Source: Anaerolineae bacterium (lineage in GTDB: Bacteria; Chloroflexota; Anaerolineae; Aggregatilineales; Phototrophicaceae). From it: a DNA stretch of 64,000 nt. Of this stretch, positions 55,607-63,735 are shown in pieces. The notes under the pieces were generated by a model that worked only from the letters and a program-made list of their open reading frames with translations, had not been told where the DNA came from and did no database searches. The position numbers and the translations under genes are program-made. The stretch is taken from assembly GCA_022820665.1 (NCBI GenBank), contig JAJEFB010000032.1:1-64000 (forward strand), written 5' to 3'. Numbering within the stretch: position 1 is the first letter of the stretch; every line of letters starts with the position of its first letter.

Positions 55607-56620
55607 ATGTCGATTGCGCCCGATGTAATCAACCGCCCCGAGCTTGGCGTCTCGGTAGTCATACCTGTATACAACGAAGAAGGCAATATTGATCGCTTGT
55701 ATCAAGAATTGACCACTGCCCTGGAGGATATCGGACGAGATTTCGAAGTGGTCGCGATCAACGACGGCAGCAGCGACCGCACTTACGAGATGTTAAACGA
55801 CCTGCAAGCGAAGGACGCGCGCTGGCACATCATCCATTTTCGCCGCAACTTCGGGCAGACAGCAGCCATGGCGGCTGGGTTTGACGCGGCGCGCGGCGAG
55901 GTCGTGATAACGATCGACGCCGACTTGCAGAACGATCCGCGCGATATTCAGCGCATTCTGGATAAATTCGCTGAGGGTTACGATATCGTTAGTGGTTGGC
56001 GGCAAGATCGCAAAGAGCCGCTCTTCTTGCGGCGAGTCCCCTCCATGATCGCCAATCGGCTCATCTCGCGCGCGACCGGCATCCGCTTGCATGACTACGG
56101 CTGCACATTAAAAGCCTACCATTTTGACGTTGCCAAGGGCGTTCAGTTATACGGTGAGTTGCATCGGTTTATTCCGGCGCTCGCCAGCCAGATGGGGGTG
56201 CGCGTGGCGGAAATCCCGGTCAAGGATCGAGCGCGCAAGTGGGGCAGCAGCAAGTACGGCTTCAACCGCACCTTCAAAGTGATACTCGACTTGATCGCGG
56301 TGATCTTCCTGCTGAGTTATTTCAACCGGCCCCTGTATGTCTTCGGCGCGGCCGGCATTCTGGTAGGCGCGGTAGGCAGTTTGCTTGGTCTGTATCTGAC
56401 CGTGTTCAAGCTGTTGACGGAGAACAAAATCGGTGATCGCCCCTTGTTGCAACTCTCCGTCCTGTTGATGGTGCTTGGCGTTCAGTTCGTCAGCACCGGC
56501 ATCGTCGCCGATATGATCATGCGCACCTATCACGAGTCGCAACACAAGGCGATCTACTTCATTCGTGAAAGGCGCCGTACGCCAGCCGTCCCTGACGACG
56601 AGCTTGAACCCGTCCCCTAG
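55607..56620 (+). CDS. GT2 glycosyltransferase with C-terminal membrane helices
   Basis: A 337-residue polyprenyl-phosphate glycosyltransferase. The catalytic domain starts SVVIPVYNEEGNIDRLY, with AINDGSSDRTYE as the first Asp motif, VITIDADLQNDP as the DxD, and the acceptor motif ISRATGIRLHDYGCTLKAY. Two C-terminal helices (about 235-255 and 270-300) anchor it. This is the DPM1/ArnC/GtrB type that makes lipid-linked mannose, glucose or aminoarabinose on the inner face of the membrane. Its product could feed GT-C enzymes such as the three membrane paralogues at 1988-7884. GCAGGAG precedes the ATG. It is divergent from the penicillin-binding protein gene. Confidence 0.9.
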   Translation: MSIAPDVINRPELGVSVVIPVYNEEGNIDRLYQELTTALEDIGRDFEVVAINDGSSDRTYEMLNDLQAKDARWHIIHFRRNFGQTAAMAAGFDAARGEVVITIDADLQNDPRDIQRILDKFAEGYDIVSGWRQDRKEPLFLRRVPSMIANRLISRATGIRLHDYGCTLKAYHFDVAKGVQLYGELHRFIPALASQMGVRVAEIPVKDRARKWGSSKYGFNRTFKVILDLIAVIFLLSYFNRPLYVFGAAGILVGAVGSLLGLYLTVFKLLTENKIGDRPLLQLSVLLMVLGVQFVSTGIVADMIMRTYHESQHKAIYFIRERRRTPAVPDDELEPVP

Positions 56621-56695
56621 CGCTGGCCATTATTCACCGCTATCCCATTGTCCCCGTGAAGCTGATGAGCCGATATCTTTGATGTGACATGGCAC

Positions 56696-56809
56696 GATAC
56701 AGCGGGTCAGCCACCGGCGTAGGTCAGTGTCTACGCGACCTGCGCGACCTGGTCCCTACCAGTATCATTTATGTTTCAACAACGGTAGGGGCGACCCGGC
56801 GGGTCGCCC
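56696..56809 (+). repeat. composite dispersed repeat, copy 1
   Basis: A module with CGGGTCAGCC, GCGTAGG and TCAGTGTCTACGCG, then a variable part, then the hairpin GTAGGGGCGACCC-GGC-GGGTCGCCC (56785-56809). The same order of parts occurs at 62181-62301. It lies in the 295-base gap between the GT2 gene and the polyprenyl synthase gene; nothing else is evident there. Confidence 0.65.
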
Positions 56810-56915
56810 AAATTCGCTGCGAAAAGTATAGGTTTTGTGGTGATTTCTTGCTCGATGAGAAGGTGTTCCCTCTTAAGCCTCATCAACAGGTATGGCGCGA
56901 CACGCAGCCCAAGTG

Positions 56916-58040
56916 TCAGAAGTCGCGTTGAATGAGGTAATTGGCCCAACTCCGCAGCAGGACTTTGTATTCGCTATCCGGCAGCGGCCGCAAATGCTCC
57001 TGGGCTTCATCGACATACTTGTGCGAAATATCCTGCGCGTATTTAATCACGCCAAGATCGCGCATGAGTTGGGCAATCTCGTTAATGGCGTCGTCGCTGG
57101 CTCTCGCGTTGCCCAGGATAGAGTGAATCCGGGCGCGTTGCCCGTCATTGGCCAGTTGCAGCGCTTTCAGGGTCAAAAGCGTCGACTTGCCCTCGCGGAT
57201 ATCGGAACCGACCGGTTTGCCCAACTGTTTCGTATCCCCGACCACGCCCAGAATATCGTCTTGAATCTGAAACGCGGTTCCACACAGGCTGCAAAAGCGA
57301 GCCAATGCCAGCGCCTCTGGCAGGTCGCTATCCGCGGTGTTGAGCGCGATCGCGGCGCCAGCGCGTCCGGCAAATTCATAGAGCGCGCCGGTTTTTTTCC
57401 AAAGCATATCAACGACGTCCGCTTCGCTGATCTCTTTGCGCATGCCCACAAACTGCACATCGAGCGTTTCGCCTTCGACCAGCAGCGGGGTCACATGGCT
57501 CGCCAGTTCCTGCGCCAGCGCCAGGACGACATCGGCCGCCACGCCTCCCTCAAGGCTCGCTTCAAAGAGCAGCGACCAAGACCAGGCTTGCTGCACGTCG
57601 CCGGTCAGCAAAGCAATGGTCCGGCCATAGTGCTCGGCATCGGCCTCCGTCCATCCGAAATCTTGACGCGCGCGATCAGCGTATTCGGTGTGAACCGTTG
57701 GTCCACCTCGTCTGGTCCGGTCTTTGTCGATCACATCGTCATGGACCAGGGTCCAGGTGTGATAAATCTCGATGGCGGCAGCCACGGGCAAGACGGCCGA
57801 CTCCTCGCCGCCAAGAGCGCCACAGGCTAGCATCGCCACCGCCGGACGCAAGGACTTGCCGCCGCTCTTGACATAGCTGTAAACCGCCTCGCGGATATGC
57901 GCCGGTTGGAAGCGCTCCACGAAACGGTCCTGGAGCAAATAGTCCAAGAGCAGTTTCCTGCGCCTGGCGACCGCATCCATCAAATACGCAAATGAGTCCT
58001 GGTCAGTTTGATGTCCCGAGATGTCGGACACTTGCGGCAT
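56916..58040 (-). CDS. polyprenyl diphosphate synthase
   Basis: A 374-residue trans-isoprenyl diphosphate synthase. The first aspartate-rich motif is LVHDDVIDKDRTRRGGPT and the second is FQIQDDILGVVGD; the conserved GGKSLRP segment and the Lys-rich GKSTLLTLKAL region are present. It elongates farnesyl or geranylgeranyl diphosphate, but the product length cannot be read reliably from the sequence. The product may supply quinone side chains or carotenoids; the undecaprenyl carrier is normally made by a cis-type enzyme. The N-terminal 35 residues are variable. No isoprenoid gene is adjacent. Confidence 0.92.
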   Translation of the reverse strand: MPQVSDISGHQTDQDSFAYLMDAVARRRKLLLDYLLQDRFVERFQPAHIREAVYSYVKSGGKSLRPAVAMLACGALGGEESAVLPVAAAIEIYHTWTLVHDDVIDKDRTRRGGPTVHTEYADRARQDFGWTEADAEHYGRTIALLTGDVQQAWSWSLLFEASLEGGVAADVVLALAQELASHVTPLLVEGETLDVQFVGMRKEISEADVVDMLWKKTGALYEFAGRAGAAIALNTADSDLPEALALARFCSLCGTAFQIQDDILGVVGDTKQLGKPVGSDIREGKSTLLTLKALQLANDGQRARIHSILGNARASDDAINEIAQLMRDLGVIKYAQDISHKYVDEAQEHLRPLPDSEYKVLLRSWANYLIQRDF

Positions 58041-58115
58041 CGCTCCTCTCCCGCTGCGGAACTTGCATTCATATTAACATCAGGCTGCGCAATGCCCCAA
58101 GAGCTATGCTGAAAA

Positions 58116-58868
58116 TCAAGCCAGGCTGGCGATCTCGATATCGCGCAAGATAAGTTTCTGCGGTCCCGGACAATCCAGCAAGCCCCAGCCGAATCTGCCC
58201 CAGGGCGTCACTATCGCGTACTGATTGTCCACCCAAGCGATGAAACCGAGCGCGGAGTTGGGCGCGCGCTCGCTGCAGAGCACAACTTGATCGTCAACCG
58301 AGAATACAACCCGGTCCACATGCCAATCAATCGCATAACGGTGAAAATCCTGCAAGAGTATCGGATCGAGGGGCGCCTCGCAGACACCGATTGCCCTTTG
58401 CCCGACTGGCCAGAGCTGCTGATAAAGCCTTTTACTGCGCATCGCCAGGAAGCCAAGCGGCGCTAAAGGCAGGAGACCATAAAACCGCCATCCGCGCGCG
58501 TTGATTGTGGCGGCTTTCCAGCCATGCCCGGGGACACCCCTTGCCAAAGCGATGTCATTTGGCGGACTGCCGAAGAAAAACCAGATCGCTTGCGGCAAGC
58601 GAAAACGGCGGCGTCCGGGAACGAATACTTGATTCCAAAACCCAAATCCGGCAGTCCCCCTTATATCGCCCTCCCCGCGGGCGAGAAGGCTGAGGCGCAG
58701 CGGCGGACGATTGTCAAAGCGAGGTTCCGCAGCATGGTAATCGCTGATTTGCGCGTCATGATAACTCTCGGAGTCTGCAAGGGGGATCGACAAGTGGACC
58801 TCGCCGCCCCGTAGCAAAACTTCTCCGGCACCCGCTTCTGAAATGAGCCACTCGCCGGATCGACGCAA
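58116..58868 (-). CDS. GH16/concanavalin-like fold protein without the catalytic motif
   Basis: A 250-residue beta-rich protein. The stretches FGFWNQVFVPG, AIWFFFGSPPND and LQDFHRYAIDWHVDRVVFSV resemble the core strands of GH16 glucanase-like lectins, but the E-x-D-x-x-E catalytic motif is absent. It is therefore probably a carbohydrate-binding or structural protein, and this assignment is tentative. The start is TTG at 58868. GAGG from the end of the preceding gene serves as ribosome site, and the six-base gap indicates an operon with the SH3 lipoprotein. No signal peptide is visible. Confidence 0.6.
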   Translation of the reverse strand: MRRSGEWLISEAGAGEVLLRGGEVHLSIPLADSESYHDAQISDYHAAEPRFDNRPPLRLSLLARGEGDIRGTAGFGFWNQVFVPGRRRFRLPQAIWFFFGSPPNDIALARGVPGHGWKAATINARGWRFYGLLPLAPLGFLAMRSKRLYQQLWPVGQRAIGVCEAPLDPILLQDFHRYAIDWHVDRVVFSVDDQVVLCSERAPNSALGFIAWVDNQYAIVTPWGRFGWGLLDCPGPQKLILRDIEIASLA

Positions 58869-58874
58869 GAAGAT

Positions 58875-60131
58875 CTACCTCACGACAAAGTTACAGCTTT
58901 CCTCTTCGAACTCCGTGCCGGTGCCCGGTCCATAAGACTTATAGCCGTCGTTGATAGCATTGCGCCAGGTCACGCGATAGGTGATACGATAATTGCCGGC
59001 CTCCAGCGGACCATAAGGCACGTACCAGTAGACCACCTGATCGCGACCGCGTTGCCTGGGCGCGCTGCGGAACTGATCGACATTGGCGATCTGCGTTCCG
59101 TTGATTCGCAGTTCATGCGTGGCGTTGGCGATATGTTGGCGCAGGTAGGCATCTGTGCTGGCAAACCAAGCCCAAAAGATCTCAATCGTGGAACCATCCG
59201 TCAAGTTGGACGGCGCGCCGATGCCATACACCGGGTTGTTGCAAAAGGCGAAGACGTCAACACCCCTTCGAGGCGCTGCCGGAACGCGCGTCGGCGCGTC
59301 AACGCTGCCTGTGCTGGGCCGCGTCGGCTGGGCTGGCACGGCGGTCGCCCCGACCTCCGCCTCCGCGAAGCCCGGGACAGGCGAGGCGGCTTTGGCAACC
59401 AAGACGGTCGCAGTCAGGTTGATGGACTCGAGATCGACGATGGGCACATTGGCGACCAACTGACTCTGCGACCTTGACGCCTCGGCAATTGCCTGCGCTT
59501 CGTCGGCTGCGGGCGCGGCGCCGATCGGTTCATCCTGGTCCTTCGTCGCCGCAGCTTCCGCCGTCGGGGAGGCGGGAGCTGTTCCAACCGCAGGCGCGAA
59601 CAGAGTCGGCGACGGCGGATTCACAACTTGCAAGAGCCTGGCGCTTATCCAGCCCTGCGCGCCATCACCCAGCTGAACCCGATACCAGTTTCCTTCTTCG
59701 TTTTCCGACAGGATCTGCACGCCGCTGCCGGGCTCAAGTATGTTCACAATGTCGTGATCCGTGCCAGGACCGCCGCGCACATTCACGCGTAGCTGGGACC
59801 GCACCACGGCGAAAACTGTCGGCGTGGCAGTGGCAGTGGGTGTTGCGGTATTCGTGGACGTGGGCAAAGCTGTATCGCTGGCTGTTGCGCTCGGCGATGC
59901 TGTCGTGGTAGGCGCCACTGTCGGTCTGGGGCGGTCTGTAGCGGTCGCTTCAGGAATTGTCGTCGCCGAGGGCAAGGGAGGGACCGTCGCAGTCGCCGCA
60001 ACTTGACCGAAGTTGCCTATGCTGCATCCTGTAAGAACACTGGTCAATAGCAGAATTGCCAGCAATCTTTGCTGATGTGAAACTGCGCTTCCCCCGATCC
60101 ATACGGGAGGTAAAAGCCGCCACCCGCGCAA
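58875..60131 (-). CDS. SH3-domain lipoprotein with long Thr/Pro/Ala linkers
   Basis: A 418-residue exported protein. The lipobox LTGC follows a hydrophobic stretch (about residues 22-35). A Thr/Ala/Pro-rich linker (45-105) leads to a bacterial SH3 domain (RVNVRGGPGTDHDIVNIL to GWISARLLQV, about 110-170). A second linker (175-290) and a C-terminal domain with about 120 residues, containing NGTQIANVDQF and a single CNFVVR end, complete it. SH3 domains of this type bind peptidoglycan peptides or other wall components. The start is TTG at 60131 with AGGAG about nine bases upstream. It is followed immediately by the GH16-like gene. Confidence 0.82.
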   Translation of the reverse strand: MRGWRLLPPVWIGGSAVSHQQRLLAILLLTSVLTGCSIGNFGQVAATATVPPLPSATTIPEATATDRPRPTVAPTTTASPSATASDTALPTSTNTATPTATATPTVFAVVRSQLRVNVRGGPGTDHDIVNILEPGSGVQILSENEEGNWYRVQLGDGAQGWISARLLQVVNPPSPTLFAPAVGTAPASPTAEAAATKDQDEPIGAAPAADEAQAIAEASRSQSQLVANVPIVDLESINLTATVLVAKAASPVPGFAEAEVGATAVPAQPTRPSTGSVDAPTRVPAAPRRGVDVFAFCNNPVYGIGAPSNLTDGSTIEIFWAWFASTDAYLRQHIANATHELRINGTQIANVDQFRSAPRQRGRDQVVYWYVPYGPLEAGNYRITYRVTWRNAINDGYKSYGPGTGTEFEEESCNFVVR

Positions 60132-60367
60132 ACGAAGGCTCTCCTGAACGATAACTCGTACAACTTTTATTATGGTTCATGTCAAGATTTATGCCTATCA
60201 GTTTTGAGGGCAATCAGATCGGGCGGGGCTTGGCTTACCCACGTATCATTTGTCGCCTTTGCGCCAACCTCTGTCATAGTTTTAGCCTCAAGCGATCGCG
60301 ACCTAATCTTCACGGTCATTTGCTTCTTCCCGGGGCAATCCAGCACGATGGGCTTGTCGATTGGCAC

Positions 60368-60396
60368 TTGACTTTGAGCCAAAAAACGCCTAACCT
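60368..60396 (+). promoter_or_regulatory. probable tRNA-Arg promoter
   Basis: TTGACT (60368-60373) and TAACCT (60391-60396) are 17 bases apart, 14 bases before the tRNA. The -35 box is good and the -10 box poor. The rest of the 60132-60409 gap shows no gene. Confidence 0.45.
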
Positions 60397-60409
60397 GCTC
60401 ATTGCTATT

Positions 60410-60482
60410 GTGCCTGTAGCTCAGCGGATAGAGCACTGGTCTACGGAACCAGGTGTCGGGAGTTCGAATCTCTCCAGGCACG
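60410..60482 (+). tRNA. tRNA-Arg (anticodon ACG)
   Basis: A complete cloverleaf: acceptor arms GTGCCTG and CAGGCAC, D-arm GCTC-AGCGGATA-GAGC, anticodon stem CTGGT/ACCAG around loop CTACGGA with anticodon ACG, and T-arm GGGAG-TTCGAAT-CTCTC. The discriminator base is G, and CCA is not encoded. A34 would need deamination to inosine by TadA to read all CGN codons except CGG. A terminator follows. Confidence 0.97.
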
Positions 60483-60505
60483 CACAGAGGCAAGGCTCGC
60501 GAACG

Positions 60506-60534
60506 ACCAGCGAAATCGCTGGTTTTTCTTTTTT
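60506..60534 (+). terminator. rho-independent terminator of tRNA-Arg
   Basis: ACCAGCG (60506-60512) and CGCTGGT (60517-60523) pair perfectly around AAAT, followed by a run of T broken by one C. It ends the tRNA transcript. Confidence 0.9.
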
Positions 60535-60602
60535 GTAAATCGCGTCGCTCGCCAGGTTGAGAGGTTTATTATTTTCTGTGAGCGCGACATTTCTGGGATT
60601 TT

Positions 60603-60624
60603 TTCACCGGTCACGCGCCGAGCG
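60603..60624. repeat. dispersed intergenic repeat core, copy C
   Basis: TTCACCGGTCACGC followed by GCCGAGCG differs from copy B at two bases. It lies between the tRNA terminator and the sulfatase gene, and is preceded at 60579 by TGAGCGCGACA as in copy A. Confidence 0.6.
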
Positions 60625-60654
60625 GTTTTTTTCGCGACAGCATGAAGGAGCGTC

Positions 60655-62067
60655 TTAGCAACCCGCAGCGCTGCGCAGAATTACCCTGTCGTCGGTCCAG
60701 TTCCGCTCGTACCAGGTACAGCATTCAAAGGTATCGTCAAGGACCGCCATACGCCCGGCAAGTCGATCGCGAAAGTCGGAAACGAGATCGGCATATTCGG
60801 CATTTTCGGCGAGGTTATTCATTTGATAGGGATCATTCACATTGTCAAAGAGCAGTTCGCTCTGGTCCACTCGGTAGACGGCATAGGTGTGCCGCTTGCT
60901 ACGCAGCGCGCGCCATTCATGCCCATCCTCAAAGATCGCCGTGGCGCCCATGCCTTGCATGAAGGCGGCATCGGGTTCCGTGATCGATTCTCCTCGCAAA
61001 ACCGGGCTAAAGTCGAAGCCCTCGGCTTCCGCCGGTACTGGCAGACGCATCGCGCCCATAAGAGTCGGCATGATATCCGGCGTGTTGAGGCAGGCATCAG
61101 TTCTTTCTCCCCCGCCAATCTCTCCATCCCAGCGGATGAGAAAGGGTACGCGGACGGCTTCATCATAGAATATGTTTTTGGCGCGCCTGCCTTGCGCCCC
61201 GAACATCTCTCCATGATCGGAAGTAAAGACAAATATCGTGTTATCGAAAAGTCCCATCTGCCCCACCGCAGCAAGCAAGCGGCCGATATTCCAGTCGAGA
61301 TTGGCGGTCATCGCATAATAAACGCGCATCCAATCCGGCAGCTCCCTCCGCTCGGCTTTGCTGAGGCGCGCCCAGGCGTCGGCGTGTGGATCGTTCTCGG
61401 GTTTGTAGTTCCGCGGCAATTCGAAATCGACATCCTCAAATTGCGCCAGATACTCCGTCGGCACATTGCTGCGATCCCAGGGATCGTGCGGCGTCCCTAA
61501 CGACAGAAAGAGCGCGAATGGCTTTTCCGCGCTGGCGGCTGCGCCCAGTTTCTCAATCGCCAGGCTGGTCTGCCCGTCCGGCTCATAGCCTTCGATCACG
61601 ACGCGTTCAGGACTGTTCTCGTGATAGTACTGATTCCAGTACGTATGGTGAAAACCGTAAGAAGCCCAATATCCATCAAATCCCAGACGATGGGGTCCCG
61701 GCGGCGTATAGGAGTTGGCAGGATCGTCGTGATTGCCTAACTGATTCGCCCACAGGTGCCACTTCCCGATGTAATAGGTCTCATAGCCGGCGTCGCGCAG
61801 CACATGTCCGAAGCAGCGTTGGTCGGAATTGACGCGCAGCTCGTTAATGACCATGCCGGTACTGCTGGCGTACTTGCCGGTAAAGAGCGACGCCCGGTAG
61901 GGCGCGCACATGGGGCTGCCAGAGACGCAATTGAAAAAGTCCAGCGACCGCCCGGCAAGCCGGTCGATGTTGGGCGTGCGCGCCTTGTCATCTCCGGCGT
62001 ATCCCAGCGATTGATAGCGCAATTGATCGGCGAAGACATAGATCAAATTGGGATTGCGAACCGTCAT
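60655..62067 (-). CDS. type I sulfatase (formylglycine-dependent)
   Basis: A 470-residue alkaline-phosphatase-superfamily sulfatase. The formylglycine motif C-x-P-x-R is at Cys54-Ala-Pro56-Tyr-Arg58 (SPMCAPYRASLFTGKY). Metal ligands include Asp and Gln in YVFADQLRYQS and the pair in FVFTSDHGEMFG. GKWHLW is the conserved Lys-His segment. No signal peptide is seen, so it is cytosolic or exported by an unknown route. It removes sulfate from a sugar or other ester and needs a maturase encoded elsewhere. It lies beside a sugar ABC importer transcribed in the same direction, which suggests use of an imported sulfated sugar. Confidence 0.92.
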   Translation of the reverse strand: MTVRNPNLIYVFADQLRYQSLGYAGDDKARTPNIDRLAGRSLDFFNCVSGSPMCAPYRASLFTGKYASSTGMVINELRVNSDQRCFGHVLRDAGYETYYIGKWHLWANQLGNHDDPANSYTPPGPHRLGFDGYWASYGFHHTYWNQYYHENSPERVVIEGYEPDGQTSLAIEKLGAAASAEKPFALFLSLGTPHDPWDRSNVPTEYLAQFEDVDFELPRNYKPENDPHADAWARLSKAERRELPDWMRVYYAMTANLDWNIGRLLAAVGQMGLFDNTIFVFTSDHGEMFGAQGRRAKNIFYDEAVRVPFLIRWDGEIGGGERTDACLNTPDIMPTLMGAMRLPVPAEAEGFDFSPVLRGESITEPDAAFMQGMGATAIFEDGHEWRALRSKRHTYAVYRVDQSELLFDNVNDPYQMNNLAENAEYADLVSDFRDRLAGRMAVLDDTFECCTWYERNWTDDRVILRSAAGC

Positions 62068-62180
62068 CGCGTCTCACCCTTAATCCATTCGGGACCCGAT
62101 AGGCCCTGTGCGTCCCCGCAGCCGAACCTCCTCCCGAAACATGGGCTGAGGAGGGGGGCATGTTTGAAGCAACAGGGCGC

Positions 62181-62301
62181 GATAGCGACGGGTCAGCCAA
62201 TAGCGTAGGGCTGTGTCAGCGGTCAGTGTCTACGCGCCCTACGCGCTCTGACCCTTACAAGATCATCGCGAAAATTGTAGGGGCGACCCATTGGGTCGCC
62301 C
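62181..62301 (+). repeat. composite dispersed repeat, copy 2
   Basis: It has the same parts in the same order as 56696-56809: ACGGGTCAGCC, GCGTAGGG, CAGTGTCTACGCG, then the hairpin GTAGGGGCGACCC-ATT-GGGTCGCCC (62277-62301). It also contains a CTGTGTCAGCGG insertion similar to the 32346 fragment. It fills most of the gap between the solute-binding protein and sulfatase genes. Confidence 0.65.
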
Positions 62302-62309
62302 GAAAATCA

Positions 62310-63626
62310 CTAGCTCTGGAACAAGATGAAGTCATCCAGGCGCGCTTGCGCATCCGCCAGAGCCACCTCTGGCGTCTTGATGGCAAGTACGGCCGCCTCC
62401 ACTTCTTCGTGCACGATAGCCCAGAAAGCGTTCCCCCAGACTTCGCGCGGGACCGAGCGCACGTTCTGCGACATTGACGCATATTCGGCGCGATGCGGCA
62501 GATTCTGGAATTCCTCGCTGTTGATGACCGAGCTACGGGTCATCCCGTGGCCCACACGCGCCCAAACCACCGAATTGTCGCTGAGCCATTTGATAAACGA
62601 CACTGCCGCTTGTACACGCGCTGGATCGGCATTCTGGCCCAAGGGCACCAGCCAATTGTGCGAGCCGGCAAAGGTGCCGGGATTGTCGAAGAGTTGTGGA
62701 AAATCGGCGACATAATAGTTCTTGAGCGCTACCTCGCCCTCGGCGATTTGACGATCGAATCCGTTGATGCGCCAGGTGCCATCAATCAAGCCCGCGCTCT
62801 CGCCATTGGCAAAGTTCTCGACAGCGATCGCGCCGTTAATCTCATTGTAGGGGCGAGAAACGACGCCGAGGTCCTGCAATTGGAGGACAAAGTTCAACGC
62901 TTCCAGCGCTTCCGGCGTGTCGATGGTGGGGTTTCCGGCATCGTCCGCCAAGGCGCCGCCCAACTGGTAGATGTAGGCAGTCAACGAGCGAACCGTAGCC
63001 GCTTGACCCGCCATTTCGGCGATTGGTTTGCCCGTCGCCGCATGCACCTTTTCAGCGGCGGAAATGAAGTCTTCCGGCGATGTCGGCAGCATTGGCGCGC
63101 CCATATCATCGACCAGGCCGGCTTCCGCCCAAAGATCGAGGTTGATGTGCCAAATGGTGGCGGCCAAATCGAAGGGAACACCGTAGAATTCACCTTGGTA
63201 CAAGCCGTAATCGGCGGCGCCTTCGGTGAAATCGCTGGCATCAATACCGACGGCTTCCATGACGTCGGTCAAAGGCGTCAGCGCCCCGCGAGAGGCATAG
63301 ATGGGAATGCGCCTGCCGTGCAGCACGGCGATATCGGGCGGCGTACCAGCAGCGATAGCGGCGTTCAACTGTGTGGTGCCGGGCCAATCAGCAACGATGG
63401 TCTCCACCTGCATATCGGGATGCTCTTCGTTCCAGATATTTGTCAACACCGTAATGATGCCGCATTCGCTGGTGATGCCGCTAAGATCGGTGACATCTCC
63501 AAAATCGTCGACACAATCACCGAAGAAGCGCAAAACAGTCAAAGTCATGGCGTCTTGCGCGAGGGCGGTTGTGCCCAGTGAAAGAGCGAGTACGAGAATA
63601 CCTAGTGCCAGAATCAATCTACGCAT
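62310..63626 (-). CDS. ABC sugar transporter, extracellular solute-binding protein
   Basis: A 438-residue CUT1-type substrate-binding protein. The signal peptide (residues 1-23, ending TALAQ) has no lipobox, so the protein is secreted or held by other means. The mature part shows VLTNIWNEEHPDMQVETIV, AAGTPPDIAVLHG, FYGVPFDLAATIWHIN and the closing LSDNSVVWARVGHGMTRS, typical of the family. Cys37 and Cys55 are close and could form a disulfide. It lies just downstream of a permease gene in the same direction, and the sulfatase gene follows. The sugar is unknown. Confidence 0.92.
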   Translation of the reverse strand: MRRLILALGILVLALSLGTTALAQDAMTLTVLRFFGDCVDDFGDVTDLSGITSECGIITVLTNIWNEEHPDMQVETIVADWPGTTQLNAAIAAGTPPDIAVLHGRRIPIYASRGALTPLTDVMEAVGIDASDFTEGAADYGLYQGEFYGVPFDLAATIWHINLDLWAEAGLVDDMGAPMLPTSPEDFISAAEKVHAATGKPIAEMAGQAATVRSLTAYIYQLGGALADDAGNPTIDTPEALEALNFVLQLQDLGVVSRPYNEINGAIAVENFANGESAGLIDGTWRINGFDRQIAEGEVALKNYYVADFPQLFDNPGTFAGSHNWLVPLGQNADPARVQAAVSFIKWLSDNSVVWARVGHGMTRSSVINSEEFQNLPHRAEYASMSQNVRSVPREVWGNAFWAIVHEEVEAAVLAIKTPEVALADAQARLDDFILFQS

Positions 63627-63735
63627 GATTATCTACTCCTATTGTTCCTATCTGTAATTGCCGCTCGGCGGCAGACTATCAAATAACAGTCTAACAGATT
63701 TCGCGTCGGGAATCCGCAAATCGATGCTTTCGACA

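Noticed and set aside
62493..63581. 362-codon plus-strand ORF
   Set aside because: It is antisense to the solute-binding protein gene, which has clear family motifs and a signal peptide.
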